DNA of 64,000 nucleotides from Treponema sp. (GTDB lineage Bacteria > Spirochaetota > Spirochaetia > Treponematales > Treponemataceae). Below, piece after piece: positions 17,623 through 27,113 of the stretch (its first letter is position 1; every line of letters begins with the position of its first letter). The DNA is taken from assembly GCA_017553635.1 (NCBI GenBank), contig JAFZKN010000002.1, forward strand, positions 4,000 to 67,999, in the 5' to 3' direction. The position numbers and the translations under genes were made by a program. Under the pieces are notes generated by a model. The model had not been told where the DNA came from, searched no databases, and worked only from the letters and a program-made list of their open reading frames with translations.

Positions 17623-18327
17623 TTACGCATCCGAATAAGAGAACTTAAGTAACTCGCCTGTCACTTTTAACGAATTATTCAGTTCAAACACGTCTATGTC
17701 ACTTGAAGCAAATACAAAGATATCAAGTTTTTGAAGTTCCTTTTTGATGTCATCCTTGATGCTTATTTCTTTGAGTAATATTCCTCGTTCTTTAAGACAT
17801 TCCTTTACTTTTGCAAAATCTACTTTGCCTGCTGAATATGAAAGTGACAGAAGTCTTATTTTATCAGAAGGGAAAAATTTCATTTCTACGCGCTGGAAAA
17901 GTGGAAGTGATACCAGGATAAAAATAAAAACTATAATTGCAGGAATAAAAAGTCCGTAGCCTATTGCAAGACCGATTGCCGCAGTTGCCCAGATTAAAGC
18001 TGCAGTTGTAACACCCTTGATGTTAAAGCCGCGGTGCATGATTGCACCTCCGCCAACAAATCCGATGCCGGTAATTACAGCTGCTGCAATTCGGCCAGGA
18101 TCTCCTTTTGCTCCAGGAGTTGAGAGGGCTGCAAACTCAGAAAGGATTCCAAGCAGAGTAGAAGAAAGACAGATTAAAAGAAGAGTTCTTATTCCGACAA
18201 TCTGCTGATGGTTTTTTCTTTCCCATCCGATGCAGACACCGATTACTCCGCTTACTGCAATTCTTATTACTGCATTGATGACATTGTTTAAGTCCCAGTT
18301 ACCCATAACAAGTTCATAAATATTCAT
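17623..18327 (-). CDS. MgtC/SapB family membrane protein
   Basis: This 234-residue protein has the MgtC/SapB membrane domain in its first 150 residues. Family signatures are 'GVCIGWERKNHQQIVGIRT' and 'GIGFVGGGAIMHRG', and 4-5 hydrophobic helices are visible. A soluble C-terminal domain (about 155-234) looks ACT-like. MgtC proteins affect Mg2+ homeostasis and ATP synthase in some bacteria; here only the family can be asserted. It converges on the DUF4236 gene. Confidence 0.85.
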   Translation of the reverse strand: MNIYELVMGNWDLNNVINAVIRIAVSGVIGVCIGWERKNHQQIVGIRTLLLICLSSTLLGILSEFAALSTPGAKGDPGRIAAAVITGIGFVGGGAIMHRGFNIKGVTTAALIWATAAIGLAIGYGLFIPAIIVFIFILVSLPLFQRVEMKFFPSDKIRLLSLSYSAGKVDFAKVKECLKERGILLKEISIKDDIKKELQKLDIFVFASSDIDVFELNNSLKVTGELLKFSYSDA

Positions 18328-18380
18328 TGCTAAAAACCCTCTTTTAAAAATGAATTCAACATGAATCCATTATGCAAATT

Positions 18381-19148
18381 CTATTTTAAAAATCCAAAAC
18401 CGCCAGGAGTTTTTGTTCCGGCTTTTACCCATGAAGAACTCTGTTTAACATTAAGCCTGTGCTTAAGGTTATCAACTTCGTCCATATAAGAGCAGAGCCA
18501 TGAAGTAAAGTTTCTGTCGCTTTTACACAGTTCAACTGAAACATCTCCTTTAACAAGGACAACACTTACATAATCACGGCCGCCGTAAACTGCCGCAATG
18601 TTTTCTGCAAACGAAGCAAACGCAGAAGCTGCTGCTGCAACAAAAGGTCCTGCAAGATTTGTAGAAGTGTTTCTTGCTGAACTGTTTTTAATGATGTCCG
18701 CTTCGCTCGGTGAACTTTTTAAAACAAACACGAGTTTAGCAGGTTTGATTTTTTCATCCTGAACATATTCAAACGAAAACCGTTTTTCAAATCTCGAAAG
18801 GATTTCCTGAACAAGATACTGAAAACCAATTACAGTTTCATCTATTACCTGAGAACAGGTTTCTAAATTCATTCCGCTGAACTTTTCTGCAAAATATGCT
18901 TCGTCAAAATAAAGCACAGCTTCGTCCAGACGCTTAAAATAATTTTCGCATTCAAGAACAAGAGCGCGTGCAGAAACCGGAGAAGTTTTATTCCACAAAA
19001 CAGTTACTGTTTCTCCGTCAGCAGCCTGTTTGGCATTTGTCTTATCAGAAACTGTTGCTACAACGTTTCTTCCTGTCATTAAAGCGCCGTCTGCAAAATC
19101 AAGTCCGTCAGGGATATCTTTACCGGCAATTAAAATTGTTTTTTCCAT
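18381..19148 (-). CDS. Unrecognised 255-residue protein
   Basis: I do not recognise a family with confidence. The protein begins 'EKTILIAGKDIPDGLDFADG', and has alternating strands and helices over residues 1-170 with 'AKLVFVLKSS', which faintly recalls a short-chain dehydrogenase-type Rossmann fold, but the glycine motif and Tyr-x3-Lys are not clear. No signal peptide or membrane helix is evident. An extended -10 box lies 6 nt before the ATG, so the mRNA may be leaderless. It diverges from the symporter gene at 19204. Confidence 0.65.
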   Translation of the reverse strand: MEKTILIAGKDIPDGLDFADGALMTGRNVVATVSDKTNAKQAADGETVTVLWNKTSPVSARALVLECENYFKRLDEAVLYFDEAYFAEKFSGMNLETCSQVIDETVIGFQYLVQEILSRFEKRFSFEYVQDEKIKPAKLVFVLKSSPSEADIIKNSSARNTSTNLAGPFVAAAASAFASFAENIAAVYGGRDYVSVVLVKGDVSVELCKSDRNFTSWLCSYMDEVDNLKHRLNVKQSSSWVKAGTKTPGGFGFLK

Positions 19149-19154
19149 AAGTAC

Positions 19155-19160
19155 ATTATA
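19155..19160 (-). promoter_or_regulatory. Extended -10 of a putative leaderless promoter (minus strand)
   Basis: On the minus strand TGATATAAT, an extended -10, ends 6 nt before the ATG at 19148. Transcription would start at or beside the start codon. No convincing -35 or ribosome-binding site is seen. Confidence 0.55.
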
Positions 19161-19167
19161 TCACAGG

Positions 19168-19196
19168 TTTCCAATCTTATACAAATATGGTATAAT
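19168..19196 (+). promoter_or_regulatory. Putative leaderless promoter of the symporter gene
   Basis: TTTCCA at 19168-19173, 17 bp, then TATAAT at 19191-19196 preceded by TGG (extended -10). The ATG follows 7 nt later at 19204, with no Shine-Dalgarno box. The divergent promoter for 18381-19148 interlocks with it in the same 55-bp gap. Confidence 0.6.
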
Positions 19197-19203
19197 ATTC
19201 TTT

Positions 19204-20421
19204 ATGAAAATTTGGATTAAATATTTAATTGGTGTGGCACTTGGACTGGCGGCAGCCTTTATCCTGCCTTTGGATTCCCAGATTGGCTCTTCTGTTTTAG
19301 CCTTTATTACGGAAATTGTAATAAGAATCGGCCGTTATACAATAATTCCACTGCTCTTTTTCTCTGGAATTATGGCAGTTTACAGACTTAACGATGCAAA
19401 AATCGTCGGAAAAACAGCCCTATGGACAGTAAGCGTAATCGTCTCTTCTACACTGCTTCTTACAGTTCTTGGCTTTATTTCAATTGTATTAATCAAACTC
19501 CCGAGAATTCCAATCATCACAGAAAAAGTTTCTCAGGTAACAACCCTCAATATCCAGGACCTCATCAGACAGATGATTCCTTTTTCAAGTGTAAACTCAC
19601 TTATAGACGGAGAATTCTTTCTTCCAGCCTTTATCTTTGCCCTCATCGTAGGTGCAGGATGCTGCATGGAACACTCAAACTTAAAACCGATTCTCTCGTT
19701 AACAGATTCACTTTCTGAACTTTTCTTTAACATCTCAACTGTTGTTACAGATTTACTTTCAATAGGAATGATTGCTATCATGTGTAACTGGACCGTACAG
19801 TTCAGGGCAGTGATTTTAAGAGGCGTATTTAATCCATTAATCATCATGCTTACCGTTGACTTTATTTTAGTTGCCGGAGTTATCTATCCATTAATCGTGC
19901 GCTCTTTATGCCGCGGAGGAAAGCCTCTTAAAGTTTTAAGTGCATGTGTTGTTCCATTTCTCACAGCATTTTTCTCTGGCGATACAAACTTAACTCTTCC
20001 AATCAACATGCGTCTCGGAAAAGAAAAACTCGGAATCCGTCAGAGAACAAACGGATTTGTTTATCCACTGTTTTCTATTTTCGCACGCGGCGGTTCAACT
20101 CTGGTTGTAATCATAAGCTTTGTTGTAATCTGGAGATCTTATTCAACTCTGCCAATCGAATTTCCTGAAATGCTCTGGATTTCCGGAACTGCATTTATCC
20201 TTTCGTTCCTTTTAGGCGGTATGTCTACAGGCGGAACATTTGTAGCGCTCACAGTTTTGTGCACAATCTATGGACGCGGAATGGAAACAGGATATCTTCT
20301 TTTAAAACCTGCTGCAGCAATCATCGGTTCATTTGCCGCACTCTTTGACGCAGCAACGACAATGTTCGGAACTTACATCGTAGCAAACAACACAAAAACA
20401 ATCGAACGTCATCGCGCATAA
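19204..20421 (+). CDS. Dicarboxylate/amino acid:cation symporter (DAACS family)
   Basis: This 405-residue membrane protein fits the glutamate/dicarboxylate symporter family (GltP/DctA/SstT type), which takes up acidic amino acids or C4-dicarboxylates with Na+ or H+. The layout of 8 helices and two re-entrant loops is visible, with the Ser-poor hairpin 'VPFLTAFFSGDTNLTLP' and the C-terminal 'GTAFILSFLLGGMSTGG' region and 'DAATTMFGTYIV' where the substrate-binding Asp and Asn usually sit. The open frame begins at 19030, but that part overlaps the divergent gene; the ATG at 19204 lies 7 nt after a strong extended -10. Confidence 0.85.
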   Translation: MKIWIKYLIGVALGLAAAFILPLDSQIGSSVLAFITEIVIRIGRYTIIPLLFFSGIMAVYRLNDAKIVGKTALWTVSVIVSSTLLLTVLGFISIVLIKLPRIPIITEKVSQVTTLNIQDLIRQMIPFSSVNSLIDGEFFLPAFIFALIVGAGCCMEHSNLKPILSLTDSLSELFFNISTVVTDLLSIGMIAIMCNWTVQFRAVILRGVFNPLIIMLTVDFILVAGVIYPLIVRSLCRGGKPLKVLSACVVPFLTAFFSGDTNLTLPINMRLGKEKLGIRQRTNGFVYPLFSIFARGGSTLVVIISFVVIWRSYSTLPIEFPEMLWISGTAFILSFLLGGMSTGGTFVALTVLCTIYGRGMETGYLLLKPAAAIIGSFAALFDAATTMFGTYIVANNTKTIERHRA

Positions 20422-20440
20422 ATAACTTTAAAAAAATAAA

Positions 20441-20472
20441 CCCGCACTTCTAAAACGGTGCGGGTATTTTTT
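20441..20472. terminator. Terminator between convergent genes
   Basis: CCCGCAC at 20441-20447 pairs with GTGCGGG at 20458-20464, followed by a T-rich tract and preceded by an A-run, so it can serve both the symporter and the convergent solute-binding protein gene. Confidence 0.8.
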
Positions 20473-20492
20473 TGCACATTTATTTTTTTAAG

Positions 20493-21290
20493 TTACTTTA
20501 ACCATTTTTCTTCAAGTGAATTTATAAAACCGTCTTCTTTCATCTGTGCAAGAGCGCTCTGGATTTTATTAAACAGCTCAGGATTATTTTTTGAAACCAT
20601 AATTCCGAAAAATGCATCCGGCTCCCCGACAAAATCGATGCGCAGATTTTTTCGATTTCGTACGATAATTCCTGACGCAGCACTTTCTGCAACGACTACA
20701 TCTACTCTTCCAAACTCAAGATCATCAAACGCATCCAGAAGCTTATCGTACTCAAATGTGGTAAAATCTGCGCCGTTATCGATGAGGTCTGTTACAAACA
20801 CATCACTTACTGTTTCTGCCTGATATGCAACCTTAAGACCGTTCAACTTTTCCGGTCCATCAATTTTTTTATCCGCACGGTCTGCATTTACTATAAAGCA
20901 TTCCGAATTCTGAACATAAGGTTCAGTTACTAAAAAGCGTTCCTGACGTTCTTTAGTAATTGTAATTGCAGAAATTATGCAGTCATAACGGTCTGCATCA
21001 AGTCCCGAAAGAATTCCTGTCCACTGTGTATCGCAGGCCTGAGCTTTCATTCCAAGTCTATGACAGAGCTCGGTCCATAAATCAACATCAAAGCCAATTA
21101 AAGTTTTCCCGTCCTCATCAAGATATTCAAAAGGCGGGTAACCGATTTCTGTTCCGATTCTTAAAACTTTATCGCTGTTTTTTTTAGAGCAGGCAGAGAT
21201 ATTTAAAATGACTGTAAGTAAAATGATTAAACGGCCTGCAATTATTTTTGCATGGAGCTTACCTTTCTTCATATATCGAAGGATCTCCAT
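20493..21290 (-). CDS. Amino-acid type ABC transporter solute-binding lipoprotein
   Basis: This 265-residue protein is a periplasmic type 2 binding protein (SBP_bac_3 family). After a hydrophobic export segment comes a lipobox-like L-N-I-S-A-C near residue 34, then the fold-defining 'LRIGTEIGYPPFEYLDEDGK' and 'GFDVDLWTEL', and 'YDCIISAITITKERQERF'. These are hallmarks of polar amino-acid binders. No permease or ATPase gene lies beside it, so it must work with a remote transporter or as a sensor. An internal start at 21272 (MKKGKL) would give a more typical signal peptide. Its 5' end overlaps the lipase gene by 32 nt. Confidence 0.83.
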   Translation of the reverse strand: MEILRYMKKGKLHAKIIAGRLIILLTVILNISACSKKNSDKVLRIGTEIGYPPFEYLDEDGKTLIGFDVDLWTELCHRLGMKAQACDTQWTGILSGLDADRYDCIISAITITKERQERFLVTEPYVQNSECFIVNADRADKKIDGPEKLNGLKVAYQAETVSDVFVTDLIDNGADFTTFEYDKLLDAFDDLEFGRVDVVVAESAASGIIVRNRKNLRIDFVGEPDAFFGIMVSKNNPELFNKIQSALAQMKEDGFINSLEEKWLK

Positions 21291-21894
21291 AAGCCAGGTG
21301 ATATTTATTTGTGTGGAATAATTTAAAAATGCAGAATTTATCTCCGACTTTAATTTTGTTCAGCATACGGTAACCGTAAAAAGGAACAAGGTATGGAATA
21401 AAATCGTTTACATTTGCATACTGCTTTGCAGAAAGTACGCAGGATTTTACATAGTTAAAGGTTTTTTTACCAAACAGAGGTTTTGGAGCGCCAAAGGTTG
21501 TTACATGCGCTTTTATCTTTGTACGAAAGCAAAGGTCTTCTGCGGCAAGAAGAGCAAGTGCGCCGCCATAACTGTAACCGCATATTTCTGTCGAATAATT
21601 TTTATCCGAATATTTATTTATCGTTTCGATAAATTTTTCCATTATGATTTCGTTACAGCTTGTGTATGCATTTGCCCAGCCGCCTGCAACCCATAAAGTG
21701 TTTTCCTGTTTTTTATAGGGCTTAACAGGAAAGTTAAAATTGTTTATCCAGTCGTGCTTATCGTTAGAACCCTGAAAAAGAAGGCGTACGGTTTTTTCGT
21801 CATCATAAACTTTTACAGTCCAGTCAACGCAGTCACCGCTTACAGTATATTCACTAAAATATATTTCCTTCCATAATTCCCAGGGTTCCATCAT
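21259..21894 (-). CDS. Class 3 lipase-like alpha/beta hydrolase
   Basis: This 211-residue protein resembles the lipase class 3 family. The nucleophile elbow G-Y-S-Y-G-G lies near residue 127 in 'EICGYSYGGALALLAAE', and 'VTTFGAPKPLFGKKTF' is the typical segment leading to the catalytic Asp. A late His is probably in 'KLFHTNKYHLAYGD'. No signal peptide is visible, so it would act in the cytoplasm. It lies 18 nt after glgP and overlaps the binding-protein gene. The substrate is unknown. Confidence 0.75.
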   Translation of the reverse strand: MMEPWELWKEIYFSEYTVSGDCVDWTVKVYDDEKTVRLLFQGSNDKHDWINNFNFPVKPYKKQENTLWVAGGWANAYTSCNEIIMEKFIETINKYSDKNYSTEICGYSYGGALALLAAEDLCFRTKIKAHVTTFGAPKPLFGKKTFNYVKSCVLSAKQYANVNDFIPYLVPFYGYRMLNKIKVGDKFCIFKLFHTNKYHLAYGDPSIYEER

Positions 21895-21912
21895 TGCTCC
21901 GATAAGTCAGAA

Positions 21913-24366
21913 TTATTTTTTACCAACTTCAAGTTTTTTCAAGTGCCAGATGTCGCGCACATAATCTTCGATTGTACGGTCACTTGAGAACTTGCCGCTG
22001 TTTGCAATGTTGATGAGAGTTTTGCGTGCCCACGCTTTTCTGTCGCCATAAGCCTTTGCAATTTCTTCCTGTGCCTTACAGTATGCATTAAAGTCTGCAA
22101 GAATGTAGAACACGTCAGGTCTCTGACCTTCAACACCGTAAACAAGTGAGTCATGTATTTCTTTAAAAATCTGATGTGTCGGATCGTAAGTTCCGTCTAC
22201 AAGCTGTTCAACAACCTTTGCAAGCTGTGGATTTCTTGCAAGATATTCAGAAGGATTGTAAGAATGCTCCTGTTCCATCTTGATAATCTGATCACTTGTA
22301 AGACCAAAAACAAATCCATTTTCTTTTCCAGCTTCTTCAAAGATTTCGATGTTGGCACCGTCGAGAGTTCCGAGAGTGAGCGCACCGTTAATCATAAACT
22401 TCATGTTTGAAGTTCCTGATGCTTCATATCCTGCTGTAGAAATCTGTTCTGAAACATCTGCTGCAGGGAAAATCTTTTCTGCTGCAGTTACGCAGTAGTT
22501 TTCTACAAATACAACTCTGAGTTTTCCACGTACACGACGGTCATTGTTTACGCGGTCTGCAACTGTGTTGATCAATTTGATGATTGATTTTGCACGGCGG
22601 TAACCGGAAGCAGCTTTTGCACCAAAGATAAATGTTCTTGCCGGTGGATTAAAATCAGGTTCTTCAACAAGTCTGTTGTAAAGATACATGATGTGTAAAA
22701 CATTTAAAAGCTGTCTCTTATATTCATGAAGTCGTTTAACCTGAACATCAAAAATGCTGTCCGGATCAATAAACTCATTCTGTTTGTGCTTAAGATAATC
22801 TGCGAGGAACTGTTTGTTATCCTGTTTGATTTTAATAAGCTGATCAAGCGCTGCATCATCATCTGCAAATTTTTCTAGACCTTTAAGCTTTGTTAAATCC
22901 TTTTCCCAGCCGCGTCCGATTTTTTCTGTAATGAAATCAGAAAGAGCAGGGTTTGCATTTAAAAGCCAGCGGCGCTGTGTAACACCGTTTGTCTTGTTGT
23001 TAAATTTTTCAGGATAAAGCTCATACCAGTCTTTAAGCTCCTGTTTTTTAAGAAGTTCAGTATGAAGCTCTGCAACACCATTTACGCTAAAGCATGAATG
23101 AATTGCAAGCCATGCCATGCGTACTTTTCCACCACCGATGATTGACATGCGGTTGTGCTTGTCGTAATCGTTAGGATATTTTTTTCTCAAGTCTTCTACA
23201 AAGCGGCGGTTAATTTCTTCTACAATCTGATATACACGAGGTAAAAGTCCCTGGAAAATTTCAATCGGCCATTTTTCAAGAGCTTCTGCAAGAATTGTAT
23301 GGTTTGTGTATGCAAAAGTTTTCTGAACAATTGCCCACGCTTCGTTCCATCCGAGACTGTATTCATCGATAAGGATTCTCATCAATTCCGGAATTGCAAC
23401 TACAGGGTGTGTGTCGTTAAGCTGAATTACATGATAGTCCGGGAACTTTTTAAAATCCGGTCCAAAGTTTGCAACAAAGTGATGAACTAAATCCTGAAGA
23501 CTTGCGCTTGAGAAAAAGTACTGCTGTTTTAAACGGAGCGCTTTTCCAGAAGGACCGTTGTCGTTAGGATAAAGAACACGGGAAATATTTTCTGCACTGT
23601 TCTGTTTTTCTACAGCGCGGTTGTACTGCATGTCGTTAAAAAGCTGAAGGTCAAAACCATCTGCACTTGTTGCTTCCCAGAGACGCAGTGTGTTTACTGT
23701 GTTTGTATCAAAACCGATAATCGGCATGTCATAAGGAGTTGCAATAACTTCTTCTGCGTTTTCAAGATAGAATCTGTCCTGACCATCAGGAGTTTTTCCG
23801 TAAGCAATGTTTCCGCCAAACTTTACTGTAACAGCAAGGTCTGAACGTTTGATTTCCCAAGGATCGCGGTGACGGAGCCAGTTGTCAGGATATTCAACCT
23901 GATAGCCGTCTTCGATGTGCTGTTCAAACATTCCGTATTCGTAACGGATACCATATCCATGTCCCGGATAATCAAGTGTTGCAAGAGAATCAAGGAAGCA
24001 GCTTGCAAGTCGTCCAAGACCGCCATTTCCAAGTCCTGCATCAGGCTCCTGATCTTCAACAAGATTGTAATCGATATTCATTCCGTTAAGAACTTCTTTA
24101 ACAGCCTTTTTAATTTCAAGGTTGATAAGGTTGTTGCTGAGTGCACGTCCCATCAAAAATTCAGCAGAAAAATAGTAAAGCTGTTTAACAGGATTTTTTT
24201 CATATTCTGCACGTGTTGCCATCCAGTTTGTTGTGATCATTTCACGTGTACTTGCAGCAACTGCATCGTACAGGTCATGACTGTTTGCGTGTGCAATATC
24301 CTTTCCATACTGCTTTTTAAGACGTTCAACAAGCATTCCTTTAAATTTTTCAGAATCAAAAATCAT
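21913..24366 (-). CDS. glgP: Glycogen/starch alpha-glucan phosphorylase
   Basis: This 817-residue enzyme releases glucose 1-phosphate from glycogen ends using phosphate and PLP. The length is typical. Recognisable parts are the N-terminal 'YYFSAEFLMGRAL', 'GNGGLGRLASCFLDSLATL', and the PLP-binding site 'ASGTSNMKFMINGALTLGTLDGANIEI' with the Schiff-base Lys in S-N-M-K-F. It follows glgX by 13 nt in the same direction, so debranching and phosphorolysis genes form an operon for glycogen use. Confidence 0.96.
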   Translation of the reverse strand: MIFDSEKFKGMLVERLKKQYGKDIAHANSHDLYDAVAASTREMITTNWMATRAEYEKNPVKQLYYFSAEFLMGRALSNNLINLEIKKAVKEVLNGMNIDYNLVEDQEPDAGLGNGGLGRLASCFLDSLATLDYPGHGYGIRYEYGMFEQHIEDGYQVEYPDNWLRHRDPWEIKRSDLAVTVKFGGNIAYGKTPDGQDRFYLENAEEVIATPYDMPIIGFDTNTVNTLRLWEATSADGFDLQLFNDMQYNRAVEKQNSAENISRVLYPNDNGPSGKALRLKQQYFFSSASLQDLVHHFVANFGPDFKKFPDYHVIQLNDTHPVVAIPELMRILIDEYSLGWNEAWAIVQKTFAYTNHTILAEALEKWPIEIFQGLLPRVYQIVEEINRRFVEDLRKKYPNDYDKHNRMSIIGGGKVRMAWLAIHSCFSVNGVAELHTELLKKQELKDWYELYPEKFNNKTNGVTQRRWLLNANPALSDFITEKIGRGWEKDLTKLKGLEKFADDDAALDQLIKIKQDNKQFLADYLKHKQNEFIDPDSIFDVQVKRLHEYKRQLLNVLHIMYLYNRLVEEPDFNPPARTFIFGAKAASGYRRAKSIIKLINTVADRVNNDRRVRGKLRVVFVENYCVTAAEKIFPAADVSEQISTAGYEASGTSNMKFMINGALTLGTLDGANIEIFEEAGKENGFVFGLTSDQIIKMEQEHSYNPSEYLARNPQLAKVVEQLVDGTYDPTHQIFKEIHDSLVYGVEGQRPDVFYILADFNAYCKAQEEIAKAYGDRKAWARKTLINIANSGKFSSDRTIEDYVRDIWHLKKLEVGKK

Positions 24367-24379
24367 TTATTCATCTCCT

Positions 24380-26533
24380 TTATTCGGCTTTTTTGCTTAT
24401 CAATACTGCAATCGAATTTGTTGTTACAACATAACGCCTCTGTGACTGAAGTATTTCCTCATTTCCATATTCCATTATGTCTTCTCCTTCAGGATAAGAA
24501 GTGTCGAGCACTCTCGCCCAGACCATTCCGCTTTCCAAAGAAGGCAATATTACCGTTAAATCGTGACGGTCCGTATTTACTGCTATATAAATTGAATCGT
24601 CAAAAGTGCCGTCCGGCTTTTTAAATCTGTTTCCGAAAATCTGACATGCTAAAAATCTGTTTAACTTATTCCAATCCGGAACCCTTCCGTCAAAATCATA
24701 CCAGATTAAATCTGTTCCGTTGAGCTTTTCTTCTTCTGTTTCTCCAAAAAAATCTTCTCTGTGCAAAACAGGATGTCGCTTTCTAAATTTTATAAGCTCC
24801 TGAGTAAATCTTACAAGACTTTCATTTTTTTCTTCAAGAGTCCAGTCGTTCCATGAAATTTCATTGTCCTGACAGTATGCGTTGTTATTTCCGTTCTGCG
24901 TTCTTCTATATTCATCACCGGAAACAAACATCGGAGTTCCCTGTGAAAGAAGAAGACAGCATAAGAAATTTTTTATCTGCTGTTTTCTAAGCTGCTCAAT
25001 TTTTGCATTTTCACATTCACCTTCGAAACCGTGATTGTAAGAATTGTTATTGTCGTTTCCGTCACGGTTCTGCTCGCCGTTTTCTTCGTTGTGCTTTCCG
25101 TTGTAGCTTACAAGATCGTTTAAAGTAAATCCGTCATGCGCAGTTACAAAGTTAATCGAGTGAACAGGTTTTCTTCCTGAATAAAGATAAAGGTCAGAGC
25201 TTCCTGCCATGCGTGTTGCAGCAGCTGTTGAAGAAAATTCATCACCGCGGATAAATCTTCTTATGTCATCACGGAATCTGTCATTCCATTCACACCATCT
25301 TCCACCAGGAAATCTTCCTACCTGATAACCGCCACCGCAGTCCCAGGGTTCTGCAATTATTTTTGTATTGCGTAAAACAGGATCTTCTGCAATCTGATTT
25401 GTTAATGGAGGAAAAGTTAAAAGCTGTCCGGTCTGTGCTCTTGAAAGAATTGACGCAAGATCAAATCTAAAGCCGTCGACATGCATCTGAGTTACCCAGT
25501 ATTTAAGACTGTCAATTATAAAATCACGGACAACAGGATGATTACAGTTAAAAGTATTTCCGCATCCGGAAAAATTTTTATAATACTGCATGTCACCTTC
25601 GACAAGCTGATAGTATACGTCGTTCTGAATTCCTTTAAACTCATAAGTGGAACCGTTTTCATTTCCTTCTGCGGTATGATTGTAAACGACATCAAGGATT
25701 ACTTCGATTCCGGCTTTATGAAGCTCGCGAACCAGAGTTTTAAATTCTTTTACACAGCCGCCCGGAGTTTTATCATAAGCATAACCGGTCTTAGGAGCAA
25801 AAAAAGCAATCGTGCTGTATCCCCAGTAATTGCTCAGACGCTTCCCGGTTTTTGGATTTACATTTCCATTTTCAAATTCATCAAATTCAAAAATCGGAAG
25901 AAGCTCTACGGCAGTAATTCCAAGCTGTTTTAAATATGGAATTTTTTCTATAAAACCTTTATATGTTCCAGGATAATTTACGTTTGAAGTTGAAGAGGCC
26001 GTAAAGCCTTTTAAATGTGTTTCATAAATTATTGTTTCACTTAACGGACGGTTAATGGGCTTATCACCCTGCCAGTCAAAATCATCACTGACTGCAACGC
26101 ATTTAGGAAAAAGTTCAATTTCGCAAGGCTCACGCCCTGGAACAAACATCTGATCCGAAGAAGGAACATCAGGATTTGCAAGATGCTTATAAACAGAACC
26201 TTCCGAAAGTGCTTTTGCGTACGGATCTATAATGTATTTACTGAAATCAAACCTGAGTCCCCTGTGAATGTCGTGCGGCCCGTCAATTCTGTAAAGATAA
26301 AGAGTCCCTTCTTTTAGACCCGGAATAAAAGCATGCCAGACATCACCGGTTTTATTATTTACAGGATCCAGTTCTGCAACGGCATAAGGCACCTTTGAAG
26401 TTGAACATTCAAAAAAGCACAGCAGAACCTTTACAGCGTCCCTTGAAAATATAGCAAAATTAATTCCCTGCTCAGTAACCGTAGCCCCCGGCTTTTGCGG
26501 ATTACCTGCAAGAACAGTCAATTCATTCATCAA
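24380..26533 (-). CDS. glgX: Glycogen debranching enzyme, isoamylase type
   Basis: This 717-residue GH13 enzyme hydrolyses alpha-1,6 branches of glycogen. An N-terminal CBM48 domain (about 1-120) precedes the barrel. The catalytic residues are visible: nucleophile Asp in 'GFRFDLASIL', acid Glu in 'IIAEPWDCGG', and the transition-state Asp in 'FVTAHDGFTL'. 'DVVYNHTAEG' is conserved region I. It is the first gene of the minus-strand operon glgX-glgP-lipase-binding protein. The gap upstream (26534-27113) holds repeats and no gene. Confidence 0.94.
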   Translation of the reverse strand: MMNELTVLAGNPQKPGATVTEQGINFAIFSRDAVKVLLCFFECSTSKVPYAVAELDPVNNKTGDVWHAFIPGLKEGTLYLYRIDGPHDIHRGLRFDFSKYIIDPYAKALSEGSVYKHLANPDVPSSDQMFVPGREPCEIELFPKCVAVSDDFDWQGDKPINRPLSETIIYETHLKGFTASSTSNVNYPGTYKGFIEKIPYLKQLGITAVELLPIFEFDEFENGNVNPKTGKRLSNYWGYSTIAFFAPKTGYAYDKTPGGCVKEFKTLVRELHKAGIEVILDVVYNHTAEGNENGSTYEFKGIQNDVYYQLVEGDMQYYKNFSGCGNTFNCNHPVVRDFIIDSLKYWVTQMHVDGFRFDLASILSRAQTGQLLTFPPLTNQIAEDPVLRNTKIIAEPWDCGGGYQVGRFPGGRWCEWNDRFRDDIRRFIRGDEFSSTAAATRMAGSSDLYLYSGRKPVHSINFVTAHDGFTLNDLVSYNGKHNEENGEQNRDGNDNNNSYNHGFEGECENAKIEQLRKQQIKNFLCCLLLSQGTPMFVSGDEYRRTQNGNNNAYCQDNEISWNDWTLEEKNESLVRFTQELIKFRKRHPVLHREDFFGETEEEKLNGTDLIWYDFDGRVPDWNKLNRFLACQIFGNRFKKPDGTFDDSIYIAVNTDRHDLTVILPSLESGMVWARVLDTSYPEGEDIMEYGNEEILQSQRRYVVTTNSIAVLISKKAE

Positions 26534-26649
26534 ATAAACTCTTTTCTCGTTAAAAATCTATAAAATTAGCGTTATCAGTAATTTTACCCTATGAAAGTGG
26601 AATTGACAATATCTACGTTAAGGGGTCTAAAAGGGCCTTCTGCAGTCAA

Positions 26650-26745
26650 AGCCACAGAATCGTCAAAAATAAGTATCTTCTCCGCCAGCAGACATCCCAC
26701 AAATATGATGACACTCGCTGGTGCTTCGAAGTGCAGAAAGCCACA
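26650..26745 (+). repeat. Dispersed repeat, copy B (short)
   Basis: About 95 bp match the left half of copies A and C, with the conserved core at 26689-26733. The right half present in the other copies is missing. It lies in tandem with copy C, 75 bp upstream of it. Confidence 0.7.
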
Positions 26746-26807
26746 AAAAAAACACTTTCTCTTTACCATGTGGGCGTTCCAAAACATACCGCGCTCGTTT
26801 AATTATT

Positions 26808-27040
26808 AAGCCGCAGAAGCGCCGAAAAGAACTCATCTTCTCCCGTCTCCAGACATCCCACAAATATGATGACACTCGCCTGTGCTTCGAAGTGTAAAGA
26901 GCCGTGAATCATTTTGGGTCTGTCTGGTGACGGGCAAAATAAATCACTTTTTGTGTTCTGTCTGGTGACGAAAAAAAATTACTTTTTTTTATTTTTTTGT
27001 GAATATTTTAACAAAAAATGAATATATATATGCCAGGGGG
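26808..27040 (+). repeat. Dispersed repeat, copy C, upstream of the second Rpn gene
   Basis: About 230 bp match copy A (11177-11369) over most of their length; the core is 26850-26894. Inside it CTGTCTGGTGACG occurs twice (26920-26932, 26958-26970), a 38-bp tandem duplication not in copy A. After it a small hairpin CTGGT/ACCAG (27053-27067) lies before the Rpn gene. Confidence 0.75.
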
Positions 27041-27113
27041 AACTGTGCCAAACTGGTGAAAAACCAGAAGAATGCAGGCCATTCTCAAATCTCACTTTTA
27101 TGAGGCAAAAAAT

